DNA of 64,000 nucleotides from CALBPI01 sp039027435 (GTDB lineage: Bacteria > Pseudomonadota > Gammaproteobacteria > Steroidobacterales > Woeseiaceae). A program made the translations under genes and the position numbers. The stretch spans positions 62,001 to 126,000 of the forward strand of contig JBCCKF010000012.1 in NCBI GenBank assembly GCA_039027435.1. Reading direction: 5' to 3'. Shown piece after piece: positions 1 to 8,849 of this stretch. The notes below the pieces were generated by a model. It had not been told where the DNA came from, searched no databases, and saw nothing but the letters and a program-made list of their open reading frames with translations. Within the stretch, counting starts at the first letter, position 1, and each line of letters opens with the position of its first letter.

Positions 1-1018
1 CTGAGTTTCCCAGCTCAATTGATTGATCGGAGAGCGCTGGTAGAAACAACTCAGTTATCGCATTAACAGCGCGGTCCACATGCACATACTGCGGTTCAAC
101 AGCGATATCTTGGTTAGGACCAACAGCGAGCATGACAGGGTCTCGCGAGATGATCCGTTCCGCAAATGCGACCACCGGCCTACTCGACCGAAAGTTACCT
201 GAGAGTGCGAAATCACGATGTCCACCGATCTCATCTGCAAACTGTTCACTCAAATCAAGTCGTGCTCCAGCAAAACCTTGAATCGATTGCTCGTGATCAC
301 CGACAAGGAAGAACTTGGATACATTCACCGACTGCATACATCGGAGAATCTCAATCTGTACGTCCGTAGTGTCTTGATACTCATCAATAAGCAACCACTG
401 GAACTTACTAGCTATACCAGTTGCGACCCACGGGAAATTTCGGAGAATGAGAAAGGTGTAGTACAGGATCATTGAGAAATCGAGATAGCCTCGCTCGAGC
501 ACCAGACGCCAATACAGATTCGCTGCTTCTCTAGTAATGTCTCCGTTAGCAATGGCCGTACCGGCAAAGTTCCCCTGTATATCAAGACGAAGCGATGAGT
601 AGTGGTCCAGGGTTCGAAATTCAACCGGTCGATTGAAGTGTCCTTCAGTTTGTTCGACGATCAAATTGAAATCCCTCTCTTGCGGGCTGAGTACTCTAAA
701 GCCACTAGGAACTTCTTCGATAAGCCAGGAAAATGGCCGGAGCACGTTCTCGAGACAAAACGAGTGAATGGTAGCCACGGAGGTTAACTGCATTGCTTTC
801 CGACTCCCGTAGACTTTGAGTCGACTCTCGATCTCGTCAACCGCCGCATTCGTATAGGTGATGCAACCGATCGAACGAGGTCGCTCCACAGTGTCCTCGG
901 CCAACGCCAAAAGCTTCGCAATGATCACTCTTGTCTTGCCGCTACCCGGACATGCAACCAACGAAAGATTATTCCGGTCCTGAACAGCAGCCCTCTGTTG
1001 TTCAGTTAGACTGATCAT
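1..1018 (-). CDS. gajB: Gabija GajB, UvrD-like DNA helicase (partial, 3' end cut by window edge)
   Basis: The frame is open from the ATG at 1018 to the window edge (339 codons). It shows superfamily 1 helicase motifs: Walker A CPGSGKT near residues 24-30, motif II LLIDEYQDTTD near residues 209-219, motif III VGDHEQSIQGFAGA near residue 240 and LSGNFRSSRPVV further on. Its start overlaps the stop of the upstream OLD-family gene by 4 bp (ATGA), so the two are translationally coupled. A class 2 OLD nuclease followed by a UvrD-type helicase is the defining layout of the Gabija anti-phage system, in which GajB acts with the GajA nuclease complex. Known GajB proteins are about 500 aa, so roughly the last third lies outside the window. 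The alternative is a generic UvrD helicase, but the gene pairing makes GajB the better call. Confidence 0.85.
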   Translation of the reverse strand, partial: MISLTEQQRAAVQDRNNLSLVACPGSGKTRVIIAKLLALAEDTVERPRSIGCITYTNAAVDEIESRLKVYGSRKAMQLTSVATIHSFCLENVLRPFSWLIEEVPSGFRVLSPQERDFNLIVEQTEGHFNRPVEFRTLDHYSSLRLDIQGNFAGTAIANGDITREAANLYWRLVLERGYLDFSMILYYTFLILRNFPWVATGIASKFQWLLIDEYQDTTDVQIEILRCMQSVNVSKFFLVGDHEQSIQGFAGARLDLSEQFADEIGGHRDFALSGNFRSSRPVVAFAERIISRDPVMLAVGPNQDIAVEPQYVHVDRAVNAITELFLPALSDQSIELGNS

Positions 1019-2823
1019 TGTGAAAGCCAGTTATAGGCGTTCCATATGTAGTCAGGCATCCCAGCGCTGTCAGACGCATATCGCGCAGCGACTTGTGCGA
1101 ATCTCGCTTTTCCAAATCGCTTGGCGGTATTGAGTACAGATGTCCCAAGTTCCTGCAGCAGCGCTGACTGAGCCTCTTCATTCAAAGTGCCTTCCTGAAG
1201 GGCCTCAAAACCAGCATTCAGTCTTGCGGTAATTCTTGGTGCTCCGAGTGAGACTGTTGCTTTTATCAACATTGGCAACGTCGCTGCAGAAACAAGTTCA
1301 CGCTCGAAGGTCGTGGGTCCAACAAATATCTCCACATGATCACTGCGCAGATCAACTAACTGGGGAGCATGCTCGCTTGGATCGAAACTATCGTCGGCGT
1401 CGGAAGGCCTAAGGTCGGCGTCAGCGACGATAGCGCATTTCTTTGGCAAGGAGTTCTCGCCAAAGAGTTTGGTGTAAACGTCAAAGTGCACACCGTGTAT
1501 GGCAACTATAGAAATACCTTCTCTTTCAAGGTCTACACCGTGCACCGACCTCATGAGCGCTGGTATGAGAAACAACTCGGCGGCGCCCTCAACAAGCATG
1601 ACTTTTCTGGCAAAAAGGAGGTTGCTCTTGGTCGCGTCAAGGTATCGCTCTAGGTCCGCCTTTTCCTGTGAGCTCAATAGTTGATTATCAGACAGGGTGC
1701 GGGCTTCGATCGCTTCTTCTTCAACTCGCGTGAGCGAAACAAGATTGGAAAACTCTGCGTCTGAAGTCAGCTGAGTACTATGCGTCGTCAGAATCACTTG
1801 AGCATCGAACTCCTTCAGTGCGGTCATCAGAGATGACTGGAGTTGTGGATGCAGGTGCGCCTCCGGTTCCTCGATTAGAATGAGCTGGCCCGCTGAATCA
1901 GACTTTTCCATCCTCCTATTCAGGTACTCAATCAGTAGAGCGATATACAGGATGTTGTTCATTCCGAGGCCGTTTCGGACTACCTCGAAATCAGAGAGCT
2001 CGTAATCAGACAAGAGCATCCGAAGGTTTCGAACAATTCCTTCGAAGGTTGCAGCGGAGAGACCAAGCTCGAGGTCCATTTCAAAAGCTGGGCCAGCGAC
2101 TGATTTGAATCGGCTCTCAATAACTGTCGAGATGTCACTTACCGCGTTGTGCCCAACAATCTCGTTGTTCGCTGCCTCCAAGATGTTGACTAGGCCTTGT
2201 TTCTCAGCCTCGTCTATATCAAATGACTCAATCAGTCGAACAAGCGGAGACTGTCGAAAGTTGCGGATCTCTGATTCCACGTCACGAAGGGCCGGAAGCG
2301 CAATTACAAGATATGATTGCAAGTCCGAAAAGCGGACATTTTGACCTACCTCATCATCCGCCCACTCAATTTCTGTTAAATCCGTAGCAGGATTTCCACC
2401 ACCTTTTATCTCCCAGGCGTAGTCGGTAAGAGTCAAATCGCCGGCCGCAAGCTCATTGCTCGCTAAAGCTTCGCGAACACTCTGCTTCGGACGAAACCGA
2501 AAGAATATTCGGGCTCGATCCTCACCTGTCTTCCACGTACTGACTAGGGCTTCTTCGTTTACTTTTCCATGGAACCCAGTGAACTCGACACCTATCAAGA
2601 CCTGGCTTGGATCGCTGACATCGACACTCGAATGTATGTCTTCGCGAACGAGATTTCTAAAGTAGCCGGGCAAGGACACGTCGAGACAAATCTGGAGCGC
2701 CCGGAATAGCGCTGTCTTTCCTGTGTTGTTCTCTCCGATGATGCACGTTAAGTCGTCTGGAATGTTGACATCCAAATTCTGTAAACAGCGAAAGTTCTTG
2801 ACGACAATGCGGGAGATTTTCAT
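1015..2823 (-). CDS. gajA: Gabija GajA, OLD-family ATPase-TOPRIM endonuclease
   Basis: 602 aa, close to the ~580 aa of characterised GajA. The N-terminal ABC-type ATPase has Walker A GENNTGKT (30-37), a signature-like NGLGMNN (284-290), Walker B LILIEEPEAH (314-323) and an H-loop TTHST (346-350). The C-terminal TOPRIM nuclease shows the acidic E in VEGAAE (near 412) and the DAD pair (468-470). In Gabija, GajA is a sequence-specific nicking endonuclease held inactive by cellular nucleotides and released when phage replication depletes them. It is followed by gajB with a 4-bp ATGA overlap. The 121 bp upstream (2824-2944) is AT-rich and probably holds its promoter, but no clear -35/-10 pair was found. 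All catalytic motifs appear intact. Confidence 0.9.
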   Translation of the reverse strand: MKISRIVVKNFRCLQNLDVNIPDDLTCIIGENNTGKTALFRALQICLDVSLPGYFRNLVREDIHSSVDVSDPSQVLIGVEFTGFHGKVNEEALVSTWKTGEDRARIFFRFRPKQSVREALASNELAAGDLTLTDYAWEIKGGGNPATDLTEIEWADDEVGQNVRFSDLQSYLVIALPALRDVESEIRNFRQSPLVRLIESFDIDEAEKQGLVNILEAANNEIVGHNAVSDISTVIESRFKSVAGPAFEMDLELGLSAATFEGIVRNLRMLLSDYELSDFEVVRNGLGMNNILYIALLIEYLNRRMEKSDSAGQLILIEEPEAHLHPQLQSSLMTALKEFDAQVILTTHSTQLTSDAEFSNLVSLTRVEEEAIEARTLSDNQLLSSQEKADLERYLDATKSNLLFARKVMLVEGAAELFLIPALMRSVHGVDLEREGISIVAIHGVHFDVYTKLFGENSLPKKCAIVADADLRPSDADDSFDPSEHAPQLVDLRSDHVEIFVGPTTFERELVSAATLPMLIKATVSLGAPRITARLNAGFEALQEGTLNEEAQSALLQELGTSVLNTAKRFGKARFAQVAARYASDSAGMPDYIWNAYNWLSQ

Positions 2824-2944
2824 TGCTAGTTAAAACCAGTTATTACTCAATTTTAAGTGAATACGGCGGTCGCGCAATTCCAATTCTTCCTGGACAACAG
2901 ATACAGAGTTTGGCAATACGCCAATGCTCGAAGTCTCTTAGCTG

Positions 2945-3121
2945 CTAGGTTCTTATGCTGTCCAGATAGCTCATGAGATCCGCTCTAGAGATCCGTACGC
3001 TACCTCTAGGCCGATAGCAAGGAAGTCTCCCAGAATCGATTTCGCGCCGTACGCTAGACACTGAAATGCGTAGGATCTCGGCCGCCTCTACAACACTAAT
3101 AAGTTGTTCTTTGGATTCCAT
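2945..3121 (-). CDS. Small excisionase-like HTH protein
   Basis: 58 aa from the ATG at 3121. The body reads as a single winged HTH of the excisionase/MerR-like HTH_17 type: SVVEAAEILRISVSSVRREI then a basic wing GRLPCYRPRGSVRIS and a final SRADLMSYL helix. Such proteins act as recombination directionality factors or small regulators in mobile elements. The frame is open upstream to 3268, where it would overlap the preceding gene by 4 bp. That 49-residue extension is low-complexity and unlike known family members, so I chose the internal start. No integrase is visible in the window, so a role in excision is inferred from the family only. Confidence 0.7.
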   Translation of the reverse strand: MESKEQLISVVEAAEILRISVSSVRREIDSGRLPCYRPRGSVRISRADLMSYLDSIRT

Positions 3122-3264
3122 AATTGTTTGTCTTAGATTTGTTAATTGAATGACTACAAAAGCTTGCTGCAGTCTCAGATTATCGTGCAGGGGCGGAGAC
3201 CGGCCTCTCTTTCCTTCGTAGCGGTGATGATTTTCTCTATGAGGCGCATGCGCGCTTTGCTGTT

Positions 3265-6200
3265 TCATTGATTTCCAATTCTGCGCATAGAGTCGACAAT
3301 AAGTTTCGCTATCGCCGCTTGCTTCTGCTTCTGTTCAGCCTTCGTTGTTTCCTGATAAGCAACCTTGACTTTGTAGCCACGAACCGTCTTTGGTCGCGCA
3401 TTTGCGTTAGCTGACGTTGCATTTAGGAACTCAAGAAACTCCTCTGGAAGCAAGAAATGCAGCTTGTCCAGAGATGTGACTTCTACTCGCTCCCGAATAT
3501 GTCGCTCTAGACTTTGGTGGCGCCCTTTTTCGTAGCCGAGCACCACCACATGGTCTGCGCCGGCCGCAAGGCACTTTTGAACGTTTTGTACCTCGTAGTC
3601 AGTTGGAGACGCGATGGCAATCTCGCAGGCAATTGTCACGACATCACTAGTAAGCAGTACATCGATAAAGCCGTGACGGCCGAGCACTGGGGCCTCAATC
3701 TCAGCCTTGAAACCACGTTCTTCGGCAAGTTTCTTCACGAGGGACTGGAGATACTTGTGATTTGTACCCCCACGGCCATGCTTGGCATCTGTCAGCTCCC
3801 GCGCAGGGGTGTCTCGTGGCTGGCTCTGAGCTCGTTCTAGAGGTGTTTCTACGTCTTTCGCGGCGCCTTGCTTAGATCGCGCACTTTCGCTCGCCTCAGA
3901 CGGCTTCTTCGCCTTTGATGCAGGCGCTTTTGGCCTTTCAGGTTCCGGTTCTGGTTCGGCAGCTCGGAGAAGCGCTTCTACCTCTGATCTCGGTGTGCCG
4001 TATCGCTGCCGCGATCCATCTATGATCGCTGTCACCCGGTTATCGCTGTCCGCCGGAAAAGGCGCCGGCGGTTCCACTGCGACGTTGCAGTCATACTGAG
4101 ACTGCTCGATCCGGACGATCGCTTTCCCAATACCGAGCTGTTGTAGGTCTTCGGCTTCAAATGACGAGAAGCCACGTGCTAGGGACACCGCATCGCTGTC
4201 GCCGCAGCGGAAGCAGATCCGCGTGCTGGGGTTCGAGAGCACTGAGTGGGCTACATCTTGGTTCCGACTCGAGAGCTGACGCAAGTCCTGATGTGCCAGC
4301 GTCAGGGCCATGTTGAACTTGCGGGAGCCCGAGAGGATCGATTCCATCGTCGGTGTCACAAAGTTCTGGAACTCATCGATGTAGACGAAGAACGGCTTCC
4401 GCTTGTCTCGGGATATCGCCTGCCGGCGTTGTGCCGCTTGATTGAGAGCCGTTACCAACAGCGTTCCGAGCAGATGCGCGTTCTCTTCGCCAATAGCGCC
4501 ATGTGATAAACGAGCGAGGAAGATTTTCTGCCCATTCATTACGTCACCAAAGTCTATGCTGTTCTTCGGCTGTGCCACCATGTGTCGAATGAGCTTTGAT
4601 CGAAGGAAGGTGTCGAGACGCGTCAGCACTGGCGCTTGAGGCTTCCCGCGCAGCAACGGGTACTCCTTCTCCCAGTAGTACCGAACCTCTTGGTCTTGCA
4701 CCTTTGACACGAACTGTCGTCGAAACGCGTTCTCAACTAGGAAGCGTCGTAGCGTGAGGAGCGTGCCACCGTCGGGATGCTCCAGCATTGCAATGATGCT
4801 GTTGGCGAGGATGGCGTTCATCTGATCGCCCCAACTCGTTGAGAGTCGCCGAAAAACGGCAACGAGGTCAGATGACAGCAGTGTTTTCTCGGCTTCTGAC
4901 CGGGCATTGAAGATGTTCAGCCCGATCGGCCAATCCCCATCTGCTGGGTCCAACAAGATCACGTCGTCCATTCGTTCAGGCGGTACGTGATGCAGCACAT
5001 CGTCTACGAGGTCACCGTGTGGATCTAGCAGCGCCACACCGTTTCCAGCGTTCATGTCCTGCCTGATGAGGTTGAGGAGTAGCGTGGACTTGCCTGTTCC
5101 TGAAGCACCAACGACGTATGTGTGGCGCATTCGTATATCTGGCGATTGCGTTACCGGACGTTTCTCACCCCGATGCTCGTTTTGCCCAATGACAAAGTTG
5201 TGCCCACGAGCGTTGATGGGTGATTCTTTGGTCTTTTGGGTCGGACGTATGAGCTTCGCACTGGCGACGGACGACAAGGGCAAATGCATAAACACCGTGA
5301 GTTCGGAGGCACTTAATATCATGCCGCTGCGATGTGTGCGGCGCTCCAGCACATCCTCGAAGTGTACGAAGTCTGGATAGTCCTCATTCGACAGCGGGAT
5401 CAGTCCCTGCACGCGATCATTATTAAATTGTGAGACTGCAGCGCCGAGCTGGCGCATGAGCTGCTCTTTTCGCCACGCGTCGTCACTGGCGACACAAAGC
5501 CTCAGTACCGTCCCAAAGAGTGGTGTACGTGTCTTCTCAACGGCGGCCTTCGCCAACTCGGGCGCATCCGCGAAAAACGACTTACCATCGGGCGTTCGAA
5601 GCGCATCAACCAGAGCGCTAGCCCACGGCGCGCGCACCGGACTGACCAAGATCTGTAGCGCCATCGTTTCGTGGTCTTGGCATCCGGAGAGTGCTGCGAT
5701 GACGGTGGCGAGTGAATCGAGCCGATCGGGGGTGCGAACCGGTAACGAGATCGCTGACTCGTTATCAAGGCCGAAATCGACGACCAGTGTCTCCTCAGCT
5801 ATGTCCGTGAAATGGCTGGAGAGAAAGTTCCGCTCGTTGGTGATGATGGCATCCGGAAACAGTGCCTCCAGATGCTGTTCGATCAAAACTGCATCGGTCT
5901 CGCGACAGGCCAACTGCACCACGATGTGCTGTGCGTTCGCGATGATCTCAAATGAAATTGGCTGCCGGAGGCCTTTGAGGTTGGTGAGAAGCTGCTCAAA
6001 CCTAGTCGCCGGATACTCAACGTTCCTTGGTAGACAAATTTGGTACTCGCACAAATCGCCACTGGGGACATACAGGTCCGGCACATAGTCTTCGTCGGTG
6101 AAGTACGGTTCAGGCGGATGTGGTGGAGCAGGCCGACCGAGTATCGCGTTTTTCACCTTCTGGGTGGCCCAACTTAGGAGTGTGTGACTCCGTGTATCAT

Positions 6201-6363
6201 CTGTGACCACGTGCTGGCCAATATCGGGAATGAACGGCACAAACGCCGGTTCCGGCGATACCGGATAGGGCCAAACATCATAGCCGCGCAGCCGGTAGTC
6301 CCACGCATAGAACTGCTCGGTTAAGGCTGCAGCACGTTGTAGATGGGCGGGGTACTGGGACAC
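3265..6363 (-). CDS. VirD4/HerA-like ATPase with C-terminal nuclease-like domain
   Basis: 1032 aa with a GTG start. Residues 1-400 are a poorly conserved N-terminal region. The motor domain has Walker A GASGTGKST (419-427), LLDPHGDLVD (445-454) and Walker B FFVYIDEFQNF (658-668), typical of conjugative coupling proteins (TraD/TraG/VirD4) and HerA-type DNA pumps. A charged Pro/Glu/Lys linker (about 803-865) leads to a compact domain at 865-985. That domain has GRHGFIDVLL (D901) and IACEIAIAS (E914), resembling the core of PD-(D/E)XK nucleases, but the catalytic Lys of ExK is Ala. It is followed by a Lys/Gln-rich tail. No transmembrane segments are evident, unlike classical coupling proteins. 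It probably moves DNA during transfer or maintenance of the element; a defence role is also possible. Confidence 0.75.
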   Translation of the reverse strand: MSQYPAHLQRAAALTEQFYAWDYRLRGYDVWPYPVSPEPAFVPFIPDIGQHVVTDDTRSHTLLSWATQKVKNAILGRPAPPHPPEPYFTDEDYVPDLYVPSGDLCEYQICLPRNVEYPATRFEQLLTNLKGLRQPISFEIIANAQHIVVQLACRETDAVLIEQHLEALFPDAIITNERNFLSSHFTDIAEETLVVDFGLDNESAISLPVRTPDRLDSLATVIAALSGCQDHETMALQILVSPVRAPWASALVDALRTPDGKSFFADAPELAKAAVEKTRTPLFGTVLRLCVASDDAWRKEQLMRQLGAAVSQFNNDRVQGLIPLSNEDYPDFVHFEDVLERRTHRSGMILSASELTVFMHLPLSSVASAKLIRPTQKTKESPINARGHNFVIGQNEHRGEKRPVTQSPDIRMRHTYVVGASGTGKSTLLLNLIRQDMNAGNGVALLDPHGDLVDDVLHHVPPERMDDVILLDPADGDWPIGLNIFNARSEAEKTLLSSDLVAVFRRLSTSWGDQMNAILANSIIAMLEHPDGGTLLTLRRFLVENAFRRQFVSKVQDQEVRYYWEKEYPLLRGKPQAPVLTRLDTFLRSKLIRHMVAQPKNSIDFGDVMNGQKIFLARLSHGAIGEENAHLLGTLLVTALNQAAQRRQAISRDKRKPFFVYIDEFQNFVTPTMESILSGSRKFNMALTLAHQDLRQLSSRNQDVAHSVLSNPSTRICFRCGDSDAVSLARGFSSFEAEDLQQLGIGKAIVRIEQSQYDCNVAVEPPAPFPADSDNRVTAIIDGSRQRYGTPRSEVEALLRAAEPEPEPERPKAPASKAKKPSEASESARSKQGAAKDVETPLERAQSQPRDTPARELTDAKHGRGGTNHKYLQSLVKKLAEERGFKAEIEAPVLGRHGFIDVLLTSDVVTIACEIAIASPTDYEVQNVQKCLAAGADHVVVLGYEKGRHQSLERHIRERVEVTSLDKLHFLLPEEFLEFLNATSANANARPKTVRGYKVKVAYQETTKAEQKQKQAAIAKLIVDSMRRIGNQ

Positions 6364-6386
6364 CGAAGACTCGCAATCTGACTCGA

Positions 6387-6884
6387 TTAATCGCTAAAGA
6401 AGCTCTTCATCTCCGGTTTACGTTCTGTCTGTGGCAGAGCCCTGACGCCTTGGGTCTCGGTCATATCGTCGATGACCTGGAGGACCGCCCCATGAACCAA
6501 GGACTGGAACATGTTGGCGGTGTCGATCTTGTAGTACGTTTGAGGCTTTACGAAACGCTCGATCAGGGGACCGAGAACCGGGACATCGATCAAGAGACCA
6601 AGAAATCCAGAGGGAACCTCGCCGAGCCACCACGATACAAAGAAGCCATTCCCGAACGGCGCTCCGCAGACGTCGAACGCGTACTCTTGGCGCTTGATAC
6701 GTAGGTACTCGCGTTTAGCGCTTAGCATCCCACCTTCTTTCCAGTTGATGCGTGAATGCTTGGCTTTATCGAGTTGTTTGTCTTTGACGGCCGCTTCAAC
6801 AGCGGCAAAGAATTCTTTTGGCGAGGCGTTCAGCCCCTCGATCATGGTGCTCCAGTGCGAAAAGATAATGGTGGCCTTGGCCAT
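6387..6884 (-). CDS. Hypothetical protein between two VirD4-like ATPases
   Basis: 165 aa, not recognised. The ATG at 6884 is preceded by GGGGA at good spacing. The N-terminal third is basic and helical. The centre holds a hydrophobic stretch (WLGEVPSGFLGLLIDVPVLG) that could be membrane-associated or amphipathic. The end is charged and terminates in KSFFSD. It lies 23 bp upstream of the 1032-aa ATPase gene on the same strand and about 95 bp downstream of the second ATPase gene, so it is probably cotranscribed with both. A membrane-linked accessory of the transfer machinery is a guess from context. Confidence 0.6.
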   Translation of the reverse strand: MAKATIIFSHWSTMIEGLNASPKEFFAAVEAAVKDKQLDKAKHSRINWKEGGMLSAKREYLRIKRQEYAFDVCGAPFGNGFFVSWWLGEVPSGFLGLLIDVPVLGPLIERFVKPQTYYKIDTANMFQSLVHGAVLQVIDDMTETQGVRALPQTERKPEMKSFFSD

Positions 6885-6978
6885 GCGAATCCCCTAATTA
6901 TTCTTATGGATTTCGCAACACGCATACCCCTATGCAGCTCCAAAGGTAGCGCAAGTGATCGAGAAAAACAGCCCCAAG

Positions 6979-8178
6979 TTAGGACCGAAGTCGCTCCGCT
7001 TCACTCGGTGTAATCGTTGTGGCCGAAAACGGCCGCGAGGGAGTCCCGTCAATCATCAACCGCAGGTAGATGTGGAAGTTGTCGAGACTGATGATGTCGG
7101 TCGCAGAAAACGCTGGTTCGAACTCGCGCGCTAGGTATGGCGCGTCTTTGCCACCGAGTCGGAAGCTAATGAGACTCCCAGCGTTCCCGAGGACTGCATC
7201 CCGGATCTGCGGTTCAAGCTGGCGCAGATACTGATTCGCCAGAACGAGCCCGACCTTGTATTTCCTCAATTCTGAGATCATGTTGGCGATCGATAGCGTC
7301 GTGAAGTTCTGGAACTCATCAACGTAGAGGAAATGTGGATTTCTATCGGTCTCCGGCAGGGACGAGCGACTGTACGCTGCGAGCCCTAGGGCAGTAACCA
7401 TGAAGCCGCCGATGAGATGTGCAGCATCCTCGCCGATTCGGCCGCGGGCGAGGTTGATAAGGAGAATCTTCCGCTCATCCATGATCTGACGCAGCCGCAG
7501 TGGCTGATCAGGGCTGGTTAAAACCCGATTCATAACGGGGTCGGCAAGAAATGCACCCACCTTGTTTTGGATCGGCACGATCGCTTCCGATCGGAGGCGT
7601 GGTGGATACTTGGCGTATTCGTCTGTCCAGAATGCTTTAACGCGCTCATTACTGACGTTCGCCAATACCGTGTTTCGGTATTGACGATCGGACAAGAGCT
7701 GGAGCACGTCGTGCAGCGTTGCCTCCCGTTGCTCCATCAAGGCCAATAACGCGTTGCGCAGAATATGCTCCAATCGCTGCCCCCAAGAGTCCGCCCAGGC
7801 CTTCTTGAGGATTTCCAGCTGCCCGGCTGCAACCAGTGGTCGCAAGTGAGCTGGGACGCGAGTTAGCGGGTTATACCCATAGGGCTGATTGGGATCTGGT
7901 ACGTTAAAATAAAGGAAATCGCGTTGCCGATGAGTTGGGATTGCCGCCGCCAATCGATCCACGTAATCGCCGTGCGGGTCGATAAGAGTAACCCCGTGTC
8001 CGGCATGAATGTCCTGTGCGACTAGCGTTTCTAACAGCGTCGTCTTCCCGGTACCTGTTTTACCGACGACGTACATGTGAGCGAACCTGTCACGGTATTT
8101 GATGCCAAACACGCGTTCTGTCTGAGGCCGACCACAGGTGCGCGCAAACAGAGCGATCGCTTTACCTTCGTTTTGCAT
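6979..8178 (-). CDS. Second VirD4-like coupling ATPase (short form)
   Basis: 399 aa from the ATG at 8178; the frame is open slightly further to a TTG. It is almost entirely a RecA-like motor: Walker A VGKTGTGKTT (about 39-48), TLIDPHGDYVDRL, Walker B FLYVDEFQNF (about 283-292) and the sensor-region motif LANQYLRQL. It matches the motor part of the 1032-aa ATPase downstream in motif order and in wording (IDPHGD, DEFQNF, GRIGEDAAHL against GAIGEENAHL), but lacks the long N-terminal and nuclease-like regions. Two such ATPases in tandem suggest a hetero-oligomeric motor or division of labour. No transmembrane helix is visible, so it would need a partner to sit at a membrane. Confidence 0.8.
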   Translation of the reverse strand: MQNEGKAIALFARTCGRPQTERVFGIKYRDRFAHMYVVGKTGTGKTTLLETLVAQDIHAGHGVTLIDPHGDYVDRLAAAIPTHRQRDFLYFNVPDPNQPYGYNPLTRVPAHLRPLVAAGQLEILKKAWADSWGQRLEHILRNALLALMEQREATLHDVLQLLSDRQYRNTVLANVSNERVKAFWTDEYAKYPPRLRSEAIVPIQNKVGAFLADPVMNRVLTSPDQPLRLRQIMDERKILLINLARGRIGEDAAHLIGGFMVTALGLAAYSRSSLPETDRNPHFLYVDEFQNFTTLSIANMISELRKYKVGLVLANQYLRQLEPQIRDAVLGNAGSLISFRLGGKDAPYLAREFEPAFSATDIISLDNFHIYLRLMIDGTPSRPFSATTITPSEAERLRS

Positions 8179-8240
8179 GACCAATTATCACGGCTGACTG
8201 ACAGCGAGCGGAGGGCTTACGATCAACCTCTTCACTCGCA

Positions 8241-8270
8241 CAAGAAAAGAGCCTCAGCAACTTGCGAGGC
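8241..8270 (-). terminator. Rho-independent terminator after radC-like gene
   Basis: Read on the minus strand, the stem GCCTCGCAA pairs with TTGC(T)GAGGC and is followed directly by TCTTTTCTT. It starts about 15 bp past the stop of the RadC-like gene. It probably separates the XRE-RuvC-RadC transcript from the coupling-ATPase operon. Confidence 0.7.
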
Positions 8271-8284
8271 CCTTTATGTGGCAG

Positions 8285-8788
8285 CTAAAGCATTCCACGC
8301 TCCGAGAAGCTGACGGATGCTTCAGCGCCAACGACAATGTGATCGAGAACGCGAACGTCAATGAGATTGAGGGCTCGAGTGATGCGCTTCGTTATGTGTT
8401 TATCGGCAGTGCTAGGCTCGGGTACTCCGGACGGATGGTTGTGTGTAAGTATGACCGCGGCTGCGTTGTGATCTAGGCAGCGCCGCACGATCTCGCGCGG
8501 ATACACCGATGTGCCGTCGATCGTCCCGAAGAACAGTTTCTCGAACTGGATGACCCGGTGACGATTATCCAGAAAGATGCAGGCGAACACCTCTTGTTCG
8601 AGGGCTGCTAAAGCAACTTGTAGATACTGGCGCACTTCAATCGCCGATCGCAGTTGCTCACCCCGAGAGAAACGCTCGCCTATGATCGCTCGAGCCTTAT
8701 CGAGAATTTCTCGGCTTGATACGTCTCGCGTGACCGAATATCGATCAGGGTCGTCAGTTGGCGCGAACGCCTCATCGAGTTCAGTCAT
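8285..8788 (-). CDS. radC: RadC-like JAB/MPN domain protein
   Basis: 167 aa. The C-terminal MPN(JAB) metalloprotease-like fold carries the RadC signature HNHPSG (116-121), with an Asp at 129 completing the metal ligands. Chromosomal RadC is ~220 aa and has an N-terminal helix-hairpin-helix domain. This copy lacks that and has a short helical region instead, as do the RadC paralogues on integrative elements and near XRE regulators. The biochemical role of such proteins is unsettled; they are frequent markers of mobile DNA. It is followed by a strong terminator and sits in a row with the RuvC-like and XRE genes. Confidence 0.85.
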   Translation of the reverse strand: MTELDEAFAPTDDPDRYSVTRDVSSREILDKARAIIGERFSRGEQLRSAIEVRQYLQVALAALEQEVFACIFLDNRHRVIQFEKLFFGTIDGTSVYPREIVRRCLDHNAAAVILTHNHPSGVPEPSTADKHITKRITRALNLIDVRVLDHIVVGAEASVSFSERGML

Positions 8789-8849
8789 ATTCGACTCCTA
8801 TCGTTGGTAATGGTGGTGGGAGCGAGCCATAGCCCGATTCCCGAAGGAA

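Noticed and set aside
3122..3268. N-terminal extension of the excisionase-like protein starting in an ATGA overlap
   Set aside because: The overlap is attractive, but the 49 extra residues are low-complexity, His/Arg-rich and unlike the family. The internal ATG gives a standard HTH protein.
5456..6088. 210-codon plus-strand frame inside the VirD4-like gene (and many similar long antisense frames, e.g. 27650-28360 and 51192-51704)
   Set aside because: They lie fully antisense to genes with clear domains, have no family features and show the residue bias of shadow frames.
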